The notes: generated by a model from the letters alone, not told the origin. DNA of 64,000 nt from Trematomus loennbergii (GCA_012861695.1 JAAOOA010000452.1:1-64000); one strand, 5' to 3'. Shown: positions 22,465 to 33,098, counted from the first letter of the stretch. Made by a program: numbers and translations.

Positions 22465-22638
22465 TCTGTCAGGCTGTCTGGTCACAGAGGAAGGCTGTGT
22501 TTATCTGGCTTCAGCTCTGAGCTCCAACCCCTCCCATCTGAGAGAGCTGGACCTGAGCTACAATCATCCAGGAGACTCAGGAGAGAAGCTGCTTTCTGCT
22601 GGACTGGAGGATCCACTCTGGAGACTGGACACTCTCAG
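22465..22638 (+). pseudogene. NLR LRR exon 2 (open frame)
   Basis: Acceptor TTGCAG at 22,459-22,464, donor CTCAG|GTATGG at 22,638. A complete 58-codon LRR unit: [19 protein letters not shown], then [19 protein letters not shown]. It is one of the few NLR exons here with an unbroken frame. Confidence 0.8.
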
Positions 22639-22919
22639 GTATGGACAGACTGACTGCAGGTTCCTCATATTTTTCTAATGTAATCTCTTCATCTCTGGTC
22701 TTCCATCATGAAGGACGTCTCATTTCCCTTGATTATGTTCACAGCAGTGAGTTAACCTTGAAGTCTTATTACATGGAAACAGCCATTCAGTCCAAACATC
22801 AGAACCACTGGCTCTAGGGAGGATAATGATAGTCAGTTTATGAATTTGGTTCTGACTGAGATATCTCACCAACTGCTAAATGTGTTGAGATGAGATTCTG
22901 TTTGACATTTTTGATTCCC
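22639..22919. other. NLR intron before LINE
   Basis: Non-coding; contains the left target flank of the LINE. No other feature. Confidence 0.4.
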
Positions 22920-23088
22920 AGAGGGACGATCGTGTGTTTGAAGAGAGAAGAGGGTTTTTTCACTTTTATTTTGTTTGTTTCTGTTTCAATCGTTTCTTTA
23001 ACTGTATGATCTTTCGTTGGGATATTTGACTATTTGCAAGTACGGTTAATACTTTTTCGTTAGTGTTTTTCCGTGCCTCGCGGCTGGG

Positions 23089-24253
23089 ATGGCGTCCTTC
23101 GGGGCGCCGCCGGTGTCTCTGAGACACGGAGTGCGGTTGGTGGCTCAGGCCGCAAGCACAGTGGAGCAGGTGCTGGCTGGGCTGTGGGGATCAGGTCGGT
23201 CATGTAAACATCTCCTATGCTTCCGCATGAACAAAGCGGTCGTGGTTTTTGAAAGACCAGAAATATGTGACGGAACTTATCGAGAGCGGATTAATGCTAA
23301 ACGAGGAATATATTCAAGTTTCACCGCTGGCGACACCGTCCACGCGGATCACTGTGTCTGGCGTTCCTCCATTCATCCCGAATGAGGCGCTGGAACGGGA
23401 GCTGAAGCGTTTCGGTAAGTTTGCCAGTAATCTCCGCAGTGTTGCTCTGGGATGTAAGGATGAAAAGCTAAAACATGTCCAATTTCTGCGGAGACAGGTT
23501 TGAATGTTTCTGAATTGTCCCACTCAGACACTAGATGTGTCCTTCCGGGTGAGGCACGAAGAGGGTTTTCATATGGTTTATGCGAGCTCAGGAACGTAAA
23601 GTGTTTTCAGTGCGGGGAGTCGGGTCATAAACGTGTTGCATGTCCACAGAGACGGCACGCCGCTCCGCCGGGTGCGGCTGAGCCCAGGGCCGCTGGGGAA
23701 GCCGAGCCCGGGGCCGCTGGGGCAGCCAGGGCCGCCGGGGCGGCTGAGCCTGGGGCAGCTGGGTCCGAGGCCGCGGAACCCGGTGTCGCGGGGGCTGCTG
23801 CTGCACCCGCCGGGGCTGCGGATGAAGCAGGGATGAATATCGTGAGAGATGAAACAGGGACTGTAGAGAGTGTGGTGAGTGTGAGAGGAAAACATGTGGA
23901 AACAGGTAAACGGGTGGGAGATGATGTAGCAGGACAGGTGAGGACCGGGGCTGTGGGACAGGTGAGGACGGGGCTGTGGGACAGGTGAGGACGGGGCTGT
24001 GGGACAGGTGAGGACTGGTGCTGTGGGACAGGTGAGGACTGGTGCTGTGGGACAGGTGGAGGCTGTTGGCACACAGCAGGAGCTGCCGTCTGGCTCTGGG
24101 CGGCAAAAAGAGCTTCAACAGGCTCAGGCTGCAGACAGTAATGAGGTGACAGAGATGGACACAGACGGTGAGGGGGATTCTGACTGTGTTTCAGTTGCAG
24201 ATAGTCTCTCTCAGAACGCAGAGATATATTCTTTGGAAGAGATTAATTTTTAG
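23089..24253 (+). pseudogene. LINE ORF1, CCHC nucleic-acid-binding protein
   Basis: ATG at 23,089 (MASFGAPPVSLRHGVRLVAQ). An RRM-like stretch follows in another frame (ITVSGVPPFIPNEALEREL, 23,341-23,400), then the zinc knuckle CFQCGESGHKRVAC (CX2CX4HX4C) at about 23,602-23,645, then a long Ala/Gly/Pro/Glu-rich tail with an internal 24-bp repeat and an acidic end (TEMDTDGEGDSD). ORF1 proteins bind the element RNA in the retrotransposition particle. At least two frame changes near 23,240 and 23,500 separate these parts. Confidence 0.75.
23932..24062. repeat. 24-bp minisatellite inside LINE ORF1
   Basis: About five copies of GGACAGGTGAGGACGGGGCT plus four bases, encoding 'GQVRTGAV' in the ORF1 frame (24 bp is a multiple of three). 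Confidence 0.85.
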
Positions 24254-24542
24254 AGGAGTCTTTTGGCAAGGCAGTGGAAGTGAGAGACTTTTTCCCTGAC
24301 ACTAACAAGTTTCTTCATACAGTGAGCACCTTCAGAAAGTTGTAGGGTTAGACCTGCTGGATGAAAAGAAACGTTATCGTCTCAGGAAGCATGTAACTGC
24401 TATGAAAAAAGGTACGAAAGAAAGCAAAAGAGGGAGGAAACTGAAAAGGTTTAAATAAAATGTCAACATGATCATGCAACACTGGGTGTCTCCTCTCTGC
24501 TGTGTGTACCTGTCTGTTCTTTCTCTCTGTCTCCTTCCTCTA

Positions 24543-27500
24543 ATGCAGGCTTTAAGGGTTGCTTCTTTAAACATGAACGGGGGTAGAAGTGCACAGAAAA
24601 GAGCTTTAGTGTTAGAGGTCTTTAATCAGAAAAAATTAGATGTGATATTTCTGCAGGAAACGCACAGTGATAGCCTGAATGAGACAGACTGGGGGATGTG
24701 GGGGGGGGTCAGTATGTACTCAGTCATGGCTCAAACCTTAGTGCTGGAGTAGCTGCCCCTCTCTAAATGTTAAGATTCTATCCAGCACAGAGATAGTGGC
24801 GGGTAGAGCCTTGATGGTGAAAGTGGAACTTTATTAATGTTATGCACCCAATCAGGGCCCTGCACGTGTATCTGTGTTTCAGTTACTAAAAGACAAGCTA
24901 GACACTAGTGTACAGGGGGAGTGTGTTATACTGGGGGGGGACTGGAACGTTTGCACTAATGTCACTTTAGACAGAATAGGACGGGAGCCGCATCCTCAGT
25001 CGTCCCTTTTACTGTCACAGGTGATAAGAGAGGCTGACTTAGTGGATGTGTGGAGGATGAAACACCCCTCTGTTAAACAATACACCTGGATGAGAATGCT
25101 AGATGGGGGCGTCAGTGCAGCCAGGCTAGACAGATTTTACATGTCTGCTTCTTTTATTACTCGTGCAGTGAGCTGTCACATCCAACCTGTTGGTTTTACA
25201 GATCATCTAGTTTCTTTAGATTTGGTTTTATCCAACACAGAGAAACCTAGATCGTTCTGGCAGTTTAATGTTAACATTTACAAGATTTGATTTTCTGTGA
25301 GAATTTTAATTTTGGATCAACTGGAAATCAAAGAAAGAGTCTTTTCCCTCCCTGAGTCAGTGGTGGGAGGTAGGAAAGGCTCAGATTAGAGTGTTCTGCC
25401 AACAGTATACAGCCTACTCCACTGCCAACATTAGGAGAGCTATAGAGCAGTTAGAGAGGGAGATCAGAGAGTTAGAGAGTGTGTCTGCTCAAAATATAGA
25501 ACAGTCCCTCTAAAACAACAACAGCTTAACTGTTTTCTTCAGGAGAAAGCCAAGGGAGCTCTGATCAGGGCCCGTTTTACTTCCATGAGAGACATTGATG
25601 CACCAACCACCTTTTTTTCAACCTGGAGAGGTCTGTGGGCCAAAGGAAGCAGATGGTATGTCTGCGTCTCCCCGATGGACAGGTAACCTCTGAACCTGCT
25701 GAGATGAGGAGGCATGCAGTGTCCTTCTACACGGACCTGTTCAAAGCCGAAGGTTGTGACGTAGAAGCTGCTGATGAACTTCTTCAGGGTCTTCCACAGC
25801 TGGGTCCAGCCGAAAGTGACACCCTGGGCTCTGACATTACGCTGGAGGAACTGACCTCTGCGGTGACACAGATGGCCTCCGGCAAGGCTCCGGGCATAGA
25901 CGGTTTACCTGCAGACTTTTTTAAACATTTTTGGAGTATTTTAGGACAGGACTTGTTGGACGTATTGATGGAGTCCTTTGGGAAAGGGACTCTTCCAGCT
26001 TCCTGTAGGCGTGCAGTGATTTCACTGTTGCCTAAGAAAGGAGATTTAACCTTGCTGAAGAATTGGAGACCTGTGGCTCTCTTATGTACGGACTATAAGA
26101 TACTGTCAAAGGTTTTAGCTAACAGACTGAAGTGTTTTATCGAACTTCTTATTGGTAGTGATCAGACATATTGCATCCCTGGCAGATCAATCGTGGACAA
26201 TTTGTTTTTGATGAGAGACACTTTTGATGTTTGCAAACTGTATAATATAAATGTTGGTATTATTTCTATTGACCAGGAGAAGGCGTTTGATCGTGTGGAT
26301 CACACTTTTCTGGCTGCCACATTGCAGGCTTTTGGTGTTGGGGAGCATTTTTTGTCCTGGGTAAAGTGTTTGTACAGTGATGCATGTTGTGTTGTGAAGG
26401 TGGGGGGGGGCTGAGCAGACCTGTACCAGTTAAAAGGGGGATCAGGCAGGGCTGTCCTATCTCAGGCCTATTATACAGTATTGCCATCGAGCCCCTTTTG
26501 TGCAGACTTAGAAACAGGTTGACGGGCCTGTGTCTGCCAGAGTCAGCTCAGGCCCCCCCGGTGGTTGTATCAGCTTATGCTGATGATGTCAGTGTTTTTG
26601 TCCAGGGTCAGCGAGATATCCAGGAGCTACAGGACAGTTTAGCTTTGTATAGGAAGGCTGCTTCAGCCAAAGTTAATTGGGAGAAGAGTGAGGCAGTCTT
26701 GGTAGGTCAGTGGAGTGTAGAAAATAGGCCCAGCCTTCCTGGTAACCTCAGCTGGGGAAACAAGGGTTTAAAGGTCCTGGGAGTTTGGTTGGGGTCTGAG
26801 GACATGGTGGCACAGAACTGGGAGGGATTGCTGGGAAAGGTGCAAGCAAAATTAGCCAAATGGAGATGGCTGCTACCCCAGCTGTCCTACAGGGGAAGAG
26901 TTCTTGTCGCCAACAATCTGGTTGCCTCGTCTCTGTGGCACCGACTCCAGGTGTTGACCCCACCGCCGGGCCTCATGAAACAACTGCAGCGGCTCCTCGT
27001 GGATTTCTTCTGGTCGGGTCATCACTGGGTGCCAGCATCGGTCCTGTACCTGCCTGTGGCGGAGGGGGGGCAGGGCCTCGTGGACATTACGGCAAGGACT
27101 GCTGCTTTTAGACTGCAGGCAGCTCAGCGGCTGCTGTATGGTGCCTCTCCCTGCTGGTTGGCTATGGCCCGGCTGTTGCTCTGGAGGGCAGGGGGCTTTG
27201 GTTTTGATAAACACTGTTTCTGCTGAAGGCCCCTGCGTACAAGATAACTGGACTTACACCTTTTTACTGCTCAGTCATCAATGCCTGGAAGATTCTGAGT
27301 TTTACCAGACCACCTGACCCCCAGCCTGGGATGTGGCTGTTTGAGGAGCCACTGTTTGACACTGGTTTTCTTTCAGGAACCTTTTTCTCTTCAGCCACCC
27401 TAAAGAACGCGTTCATTGAAGCGGGAGTGGTAAAACTTGGCCATTTGACGGGGGTCTCCACAGAAAAACTGGCTGAGGTGACGGGCATTCGATCAACCCG

Positions 27501-27820
27501 AGTTCTGGAGACTTTGGTAGATGAGGTGTGGCAGTCGCTGTCGCCATCCCACCGGACGTTTGCTCTGGATGCAGATCTGGCTGACCAGTGGAGAAAGGGA
27601 CATGAGTATGCCTTTCCTGCCTTGAGTGTGGGTCCTGCGGTGGGGGAATGGAGAGAGGAGGATGGTCTCCTGCTATCACTGGGGACTCTAACACCTGGAA
27701 AGTTCAGCTCCTGCAATGGGAAGAAGCTATACCTTAGCTGCGTAAAGGTGCTTAACCTCAGCTCGCTCGCAGGCGTCAGAGAGTCGAAGTGGACGGATGT
27801 GTTTGGTATTAAAGGCATAA
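24543..27820 (+). pseudogene. LINE ORF2, endonuclease-reverse transcriptase
   Basis: The endonuclease starts at ATG 24,543 (LRVASLNMNGG) and shows FLQETHS, GGDWNV (about 24,940), RLDRFYMS and a FTDHLVSLDL end (about 25,197), which are the AP-like endonuclease signature residues. Reverse transcriptase from 25,635: SGKAPGIDGLPADFF, IDQEKAFDRVDH (motif A), RQGCPISGLLY (motif B) and SAYADDVSVF (catalytic YADD, about 26,569-26,600). A C-terminal part lies at 27,331-27,810. Frame breaks occur near 24,720, 25,290-25,630, 26,410 and 27,226. It nicks target DNA and primes cDNA synthesis in intact relatives; inactive here. Confidence 0.85.
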
Positions 27821-28262
27821 AAAGACAGACATGTATAATTCTTCTTTAATAGAAATGTTTCTTCTGCCCGTAAAGTGTCCAAACCAGGCTTTTCTGGATA
27901 AGTGCATTTTTGAAACATAGTCATTGTCCATGCCGGTTTCACATTATTTGTCACAGTTGCTCCGATCAGATCGGTCTCCTCCATTTTGTAGATATTTAAG
28001 ACTTTTGAATCCACATAAACACATCGGCAAAATCCGGCTACTTTGAGCACTGTGTTTTAAACAGTTTAATCCCTTTGTGAATTGTTTCCACTTGCGCCGT
28101 CCTTTCATTTCTTCATACAGCGGGATCCAAATGAATGAATCCTGAGTCCAATAACCATCAAAGTCACTTCCTCCTCCTGTAGCCTCCTATAGCCTTGTGA
28201 GGCACCTTGAGATGACGTTGTTTTTAAAGTGTGCTAAATCAAATGCATTATTATTATTTATT
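27821..28262. repeat. Retroposon-tail-like repeat
   Basis: Ends TTGTGAGGCACCTTGAGATG (28,193-28,212) then TAAAGTGTGCTAAATCAAAT and an ATT run. This resembles the tail of teleost LINE/SINE elements. The rest is non-coding and its relation to the LINE upstream is unknown. Confidence 0.45.
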
Positions 28263-28339
28263 AACAACATACTTCACATTCATCCAGTTTGTGACAGAGT
28301 TGTAGCATTTTTGAGACTTTTAAACTTTAATTACTGCTG

Positions 28340-28440
28340 TGTGCCCCCCCCCCCCTTATGTGTGTGTGGGGGGGGGGGCAACTTCCAACAGGAGTCATTT
28401 GGGGGGGCTCTTGGGAAAAAAGGTTGGGAACCCCTGCTTT
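28340..28440. repeat. poly-C / poly-G pair and MITE-like end
   Basis: A C12-13 run (about 28,344-28,356) is followed by TTATGTGTGTGT and a G11 run (about 28,369-28,379), able to fold as a hairpin or G-quadruplex. GGTTGGGAACCCCTGC at 28,421-28,436 is a word common at the ends of fish non-autonomous DNA elements. Confidence 0.5.
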
Positions 28441-28720
28441 GAAGGATGTACAAAAACACTTTGGAAAAGTATGAGAATGAAGAAAGGAGATTGAAGAGGA
28501 GAAATGATTGTAAATGTATAAATGTAAATATGTAAGTAGGAATAACTTTCAGAGATGATTGAAAGGATAATCATTGATCAGCAGGAAGTGAGGGGGATCA
28601 ATAAGCATCTGCTCCCTCCTGCTCCCTTCGGACACATAGGATTTATTATTATGAGAACATTGATAAATACTTTATTCTAACAATACGCTGTTCTGTTTCT
28701 CACATGTGTTTCTTCCTCCA
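28441..28720. other. NLR intron before B30.2 exons
   Basis: AT-rich non-coding sequence ending in TTTCTTCCTCCAG acceptor. Confidence 0.4.
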
Positions 28721-28721
28721 G

Positions 28722-28768
28722 GCTGGACCATGGAGGAGAGCAGAGGTTAAAACCAGGTGTGAGGAAGT
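28722..28768 (+). pseudogene. NLR linker exon before B30.2
   Basis: Short exon with acceptor CTCCAG (ending 28,721) and donor AAGT|GTAAGT (28,768). Reads LDHGGEQRLKPGVRKY in the family frame with a shift relative to the codons as they stand. This phrase precedes PRY-SPRY in fish NLRs. Confidence 0.65.
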
Positions 28769-28929
28769 GTAAGTGTGGATCAGTCAGCTTCTCTCTAAAG
28801 ACACAGATGATGGAGGTGCTATTTATTCATTAAAACATGACATCTTGAAGCTTTATAGAAAGATCACTGACAGAGAGTAAAGCCTTCAGGTGAGTCTGAT
28901 GATAAACTGCTGTCTGTGTCTCTCCTCAG

Positions 28930-29517
28930 ATTCCTGTGAACTCACACCGGACTCAAACACAGTGAACAGATACTCAAACTGTCTGAGGACAACAGGACGG
29001 TGACACCTGTGTGGGAGGAGCAGCCATATCCTGATCATCCAGAGAGGTTTGACTCCTGTTCGCAGCTGATGTGCAGAGAAGCTCTGACTGGTCGCTGTTA
29101 CTGGGAGGTTGAGTGAGAGGAGAGGTTTATATATCAGTGACTTACAGAGGAATCAGGAGGAAAGGAAATAGAGAGGACTGTGTGTTTGGAAGGAATGATC
29201 AGTCTGGAGTCTGATCTGCTCTGATAGAGGTTACTCTGTCAGGCACAATAAGAGAGAAACACCCATCCCCTCCTCCTCCTCCTCCTCCTCCTCCTCCTCC
29301 TCCTCCTCCTCCTCCTCCTCCTCCTCCTCCTCCTCCTCCTCCTCCTCTGGTAGAGTAGCAGTGTATCTGGATCATCCTGCTGGCTCTCTCCTTCTACAGA
29401 GTCTCCTCTGACACTCTGACCCTCCTCCACACCTTCAGAGCCACATTCACTGAACCTCTCTACGCTGGGTTTGGGTTCTGGTTCCCTGACTCCTCAGTGT
29501 CTCTGTGTCCTCTGTAG
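28930..29517 (+). pseudogene. NLR B30.2 (PRY-SPRY) exon with TCC expansion
   Basis: Acceptor CTCCTCAG (ending 28,929), TAG at 29,515-29,517. Segments match B30.2: SCELTPDSNTVNRY start, PYPDHPERFDSCSQLMCREA, GRCYWEVE (about 29,093-29,115), VAVYLDHPAG and the terminal FTEPLYAGFGFWFPDSSVSL. B30.2 domains serve as ligand-binding ends. Frame breaks include a stop directly after WEVE (about 29,115) and shifts near 28,965 and 29,385. Where relatives have a short serine run there is a TCC tract of about 26 units (29,268-29,347). Confidence 0.8.
29268..29347. repeat. TCC trinucleotide expansion in B30.2 exon
   Basis: About 26 uninterrupted TCC units. On the sense strand it encodes a serine run; antisense gives a poly-Arg frame that is not a gene. 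Confidence 0.9.
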
Positions 29518-29668
29518 GAGGAGTCCACTTCCTGTCCTGGGTCACATGGTGTTTTAAATGGAGGCTTCTCATTGGTTACCATGTGTCTCACTGATTGTGT
29601 CTGTCATAAAGTTTTCTTGAAGCAACGTATTAAAGCTGATCCTGAAGACTGTAGTGATCGATACGTTC

Positions 29669-29674
29669 AATAAA
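29669..29674 (+). promoter_or_regulatory. Candidate polyadenylation signal of NLR gene
   Basis: AATAAA 152 bp after the B30.2 stop codon. Confidence 0.5.
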
Positions 29675-29712
29675 GATTTAGAACAAGCAGCGTCTATGAA
29701 GTTAATCTGTTC

Positions 29713-30170
29713 CTCCTCCTCCTCTCCTCCTCCTCCTCCTCTCTCCTCTGTCATATTTCTGTTATCAGCCAGTGTTCGTGGTCTGGTGGACCCGCTGCCT
29801 TTTGGGGTTTCAACACGATCAAACTATTTGAGGTGAAAATACAGAAGTTGACTTCATCCCAAAGAAAGCCATATAAACACATATATGGTTCATGTTTGAC
29901 ATGTAGATCACATTCATCAATTCAAGTGCTCGGCCTACTGCAACCAGCTGATGCTCCTCTTCTTCAAAGTCACTGTGATCCTCACATTCTGAAACCTCTT
30001 CATCATCATCATCATCATCACATGGTTCTCTGAGCAGATAATCTTTTGGCCATCTTGATCAGCTGTGAGAAGGAGAAGCATCATTTATTGTGTCTCGGCC
30101 CGAATGTGCAGCTCGGATAGAGAGTGAGCTAAATACAGATCGGTTCAAATCATAACGTGAGAGCAGACAG
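29713..30170. other. NLR 3' flank with short repeats
   Basis: A CTCCTC run at 29,713-29,742 and a CAT run at 30,001-30,021. No coding feature. Confidence 0.4.
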
Positions 30171-30178
30171 GAGACGGA

Positions 30179-30188
30179 CACACACACA

Positions 30189-30235
<47 letters not shown>

Positions 30236-30248
30236 ACACACACACACA

Positions 30249-30317
<69 letters not shown>

Positions 30318-30331
30318 ACACACACACACAC
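30179..30331. repeat. CA dinucleotide microsatellite
   Basis: About 150 bp of CA repeats interrupted by CACCAC steps. The Val-Cys and Thr-His open frames on either strand come from the repeat. Confidence 0.95.
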
Positions 30332-31100
30332 GGACCTGTACAGTGGGTTCTGATACATTTTCTTCACAGAAAATGAGCCCCGGCCATTGAGAGCGAGTTT
30401 GAACAAATAATTGATGTCATTTTTATTTAGCTAATAGTGAAAACGGGTCCCACAGAGCCGAACTCCATACAAGGGTTACATCAAGCATGAAGCCTTCTTT
30501 ACAAGTAGACAAACAAACATGTTTACTGAAAAGATACAAGGAGATCTTTATCTGACACAAAGCTGAACGTACATTTAAGATTGTGACATGACTGAAAAGC
30601 CAACGTGTTTAAAGTCATTGTGCAACCCAAGGATGTTCTATTAATGAAATCATATATGGATTCACATGGAGGTTACTGCATAGCTCAACCCTACATACGT
30701 GCAATGACTAACACGGGTCTCTTCTCTTAAGGTTCAGTCAAAGCAAACCAATATGTTCTCACTGAACTCACTTTCTGACCAGATGGTGTGATGGCCTATT
30801 TCACAAACAATTAGTAATAAAGACGGGTCTGTAAAGTCCTTTGCTCTAAATAAACGTGAGCAAGGTGAAATTGGAAATAAGGCTTATAAATGGCACAAAC
30901 TAAAGAACAGAGGAATGCATCTGGCCAGCAAATGCATTTTTCATCGGTCAACAAACTAACAGGTAACACAAAAAATAAATGAAATTCCTCTGAGCAGTAA
31001 TCGAGGTCGTGCAGCTGGACCGGGTTGTGGTCAGGAGCCGAGATTTGGTCTGCCAGCCTGTCTCTCCGGCCCTGTCCCCCTCGTCGTCCCCTCACGGGAC
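30332..31100. other. Non-coding; possibly the 5' part of a Harbinger remnant
   Basis: No domain found. It lies downstream (in the transposase direction) of the Harbinger relic, so part may be element sequence. No terminal inverted repeats identified. Confidence 0.3.
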
Positions 31101-31109
31101 GAGGTGGAG

Positions 31110-31940
31110 ACCTCTCTACCCCCTCCTGCTCCTCCTCGTCCTCCTCCTCCTCCTCCTCCTCCTCCTCTCCTCCTCCTCCTCCAACAGTTCACTCATGTCT
31201 GCAGTAATGCTAATGTTGTGAAGGACACAGCAGGCAGTGACCACAGCAGGGACAAAGTTGTGATAGTGATGGGGTGTACAATGCAGGGGTAGCCACCCTC
31301 CCCCACAGTGAAGTACCCTGGAGGAGGGTACAGAGCCTCCTTATATAGGGCACTGTGTTTCAGGACACGGGTGCGTGGACTGAGCCCAGGAATCCTACGA
31401 AAGTTTGTAGAAATCTCCCCTTCCTATTGACATAGTCCTGGCCACTGGGTCCGGGTGGGGTCTTGATCCTTATGTGGCACTCTTCAATGGCACCCACACA
31501 GGAACTGAATGCTGGGCTAACTGCTGGAAGCCCGACCTCCTCCAGCTCTGGACCAGCAGGCAGCCTGATCACTGACTGCCAGAGAGCAGCGATGTCCTCC
31601 TGGTGGACCAGTCTGTGGACCGTGGAGAGGGGTACCTGAAAGGCCCGGACACCACACTGCAAAGCGTGTGCCAGCCAGTACACGGTCATCAAGACAGTCA
31701 TGTGGTGTCCCCGGGCCTGTCTCCTCTCAGGCCCCAGACACCGCATCAAGGCCTCCAAGGAGTCTCGGCTGATCCTGTAGTCCTTCAGCAGGCACCCATC
31801 ACAGAAGTACACTTTCAGCACCGGGACACTGCTGTTCAAACGTTTGTAGTACATGGGAGAGTGGGTGTTGAACCTACAGGAAGAATAACATGCACAGAGG
31901 TCAATACCTTTATCCAGCAAACTAAACTGCACATAAATAA
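31110..31940 (-). pseudogene. Harbinger-type transposase (HARBI1-like), decayed
   Basis: Minus-strand frame 31,932-31,360 (190 codons) with a DDE-nuclease family pattern: SRDSLEALMRCLGPERRQAR, PLSTVHRLVHQE helix, GAIEECHIRIKTPPGP (first catalytic region, with Glu-Glu where relatives have Asp-Gly), DYVNRKGRFLQTFVGF and SVHAP. Below 31,360 the frame is lost, then PPGYFTVGEGGYPC-like codons appear (about 31,325-31,285), then sequence jumps to a Glu run with no trace of the region that should carry the last catalytic residue. An upstream CTTCCTGTAG (minus strand, about 31,876) looks like a splice acceptor. PIF/Harbinger transposases cut and rejoin the element DNA; this one is inactive. Confidence 0.75.
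31120..31183. repeat. CTC trinucleotide run
   Basis: CTCCTC repeat, antisense encoding a Glu run in frame with the acidic C-terminus of the Harbinger relic. Confidence 0.85.
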
Positions 31941-32350
31941 TCTGTCATTAGAAATTCATCCATTTTGTATTCCAATGAAAAAAGCCAGCTATTTTTCAAC
32001 TATTTGAAACAGTTGAATCAAGCACTCATGAATACCTCCAGGTGAAGCAGGATGGCATTCAAGCTTTCCAGCGCTGGGACCGGCGTCTCCTGATTCCTCT
32101 CGTGGTCAGCAGCTGGTCTTCATCAGTTGACTTTCTCATCTTCTCACTATCTCTTTGGTTGTTGAGATAGAAGTCAGAGGTGTGCCTGGACCTTACATAG
32201 CCTGCAGGTCCCTCAGGATTCGGTCATGGCTTGGATTAGAAAGTCGTTGCAGGTGTTTTGTGAAAGAGGTGTGACTTGATGATGTATCATGTCATTTAGC
32301 CTATAGTTTAAAAAGGTTAACATGCTGTGTACAGTGTATAGAGAGCCATT
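31941..32350. other. Spacer upstream of Harbinger relic
   Basis: On the minus strand about 32,070-32,110 reads GIRRRRSQRWK-like basic codons that could be an upstream exon of the transposase. Not supportable as a gene. Confidence 0.25.
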
Positions 32351-32396
32351 GGTGTGTGTGTGTGTGTGTGTGTGTGTGTTGTGTGTGTGTGTGTTA
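32351..32396. repeat. GT dinucleotide microsatellite
   Basis: About 46 bp of GT repeats with one interruption. Confidence 0.9.
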
Positions 32397-32843
32397 AACA
32401 TTTCTAATTTTTGATGTATAGTAGGGATGCATATCGTTGACTTTTTTACGATACCGATACCGATACCACTGAACGATACCGATACTCAACCGATACATAT
32501 CGTGATACTTTCATGTTGCATAAGGGAAACATTTTATCATCCCGCAATTACTCCCATGAAGCGCTTTATTATATAGTTAACATGTCAAATGAATATTAAA
32601 TTCAATTGTGGGACTTGGACCTTTTAGTACTGAACAAACAATGAAAAACACGTTATCTATGAAGAAAACTGATTCTGCAATATCATTTATAACAACCATC
32701 AGGGGGAATAGTACATCTTGTCAATGGAAAAAGAAAACCGCACCAGGATAATCAATATTCAACCTGAGATTCGACTGACCAGAGAACACACAAAGGATCA
32801 TGAGATCTCGGCATTGCACATAAAACAAATAGCATCCTTAAAA

Positions 32844-33047
32844 TCAACATTTGCCTGATGAAAGAAAACAAATCCCATCACAGTTCAGTTTTGTGCATTC
32901 ATCTTCAAGAAGATGAGCATATCTGCTCTCTGGATCCAAACGGGCCCTTTCACAGCGTAGGGTCTCACCTGCTAAACTGAACACTCTCTCGCTTGGCACG
33001 CTGCTTCCCTGAACACAAAGGTACTTGGTTGCCATACGAGACAGCAT
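32844..33047 (-). pseudogene. hAT transposase C-terminal dimerisation fragment
   Basis: 67 codons: MATKYLCVQGSSVPSERVFS then LAGETLRCERARLDPE. The 'SVPSERVFS.AG' signature is the hAT/ZBED-type C-terminal dimerisation region. No zinc finger or catalytic core is present upstream; that position is occupied by the minisatellite. Fragment only. Confidence 0.85.
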
Positions 33048-33098
33048 TGGTTGGAGATGGATGTGTTGCCACCTTTCCCAGAAATAAACTTCTTGCAG

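Larger units (their letters stand above)
22920..27820 (+). mobile_element. Tx1-like non-LTR retrotransposon (LINE), decayed
   Basis: Single + strand element with a GC-rich 5' end, a zinc-knuckle ORF1 (~23.09-24.25 kb) and an ORF2 with AP-like endonuclease and reverse transcriptase (~24.54-27.82 kb). The ORF pairing, long GC-rich ORF1 with CCHC motif and RT wording resemble the Tx1 group of the L1 superfamily. No long 3' UTR or poly-A is seen: ORF2 similarity ends abruptly near 27,810 and passes into unrelated repeat sequence, so the 3' end is missing or was replaced. Both ORFs are frameshifted. Inserted in the NLR gene between LRR and B30.2 exons, same strand. Confidence 0.8.
16313..29680 (+). 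pseudogene. Fish NLR gene (PYD-FISNA-NACHT-LRR-B30.2), broken
   Basis: Exons in gene order across ~13.4 kb: short N-terminal exon (16,313), Pro/Gly repeat exon (16,481), pyrin-like exon (17,356), large FISNA-NACHT exon (20,325), two LRR exons (22,151 and 22,465), linker exon (28,722) and B30.2/SPRY exon (28,930), then AATAAA at 29,669. Splice AG/GT borders are visible at each. The layout matches the large teleost NLRC3/NLRP-like families, cytoplasmic sensors in innate immunity. Nearly every exon has a frame break or premature stop, and a LINE of ~4.9 kb lies between the LRR and B30.2 exons. Expressed full-length protein is unlikely as the sequence stands. If the small deletions are assembly errors, the gene could be functional, but the family is rich in pseudogenes. 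Confidence 0.85.

Noticed and set aside
23578..24118. Minus-strand Pro/Ser-rich frames of 149-176 codons
   Set aside because: Antisense of the GC-rich LINE ORF1 tail and its 24-bp repeat.
28369..28379. Telomere-like G-rich sequence
   Set aside because: A plain G run with no TTAGGG repeats.
29239..29430. Poly-Arg minus-strand frame
   Set aside because: Antisense of the TCC tract in the B30.2 exon.
30059..30406. Cys-Val and Thr-His open frames on both strands
   Set aside because: Produced by the CA microsatellite.
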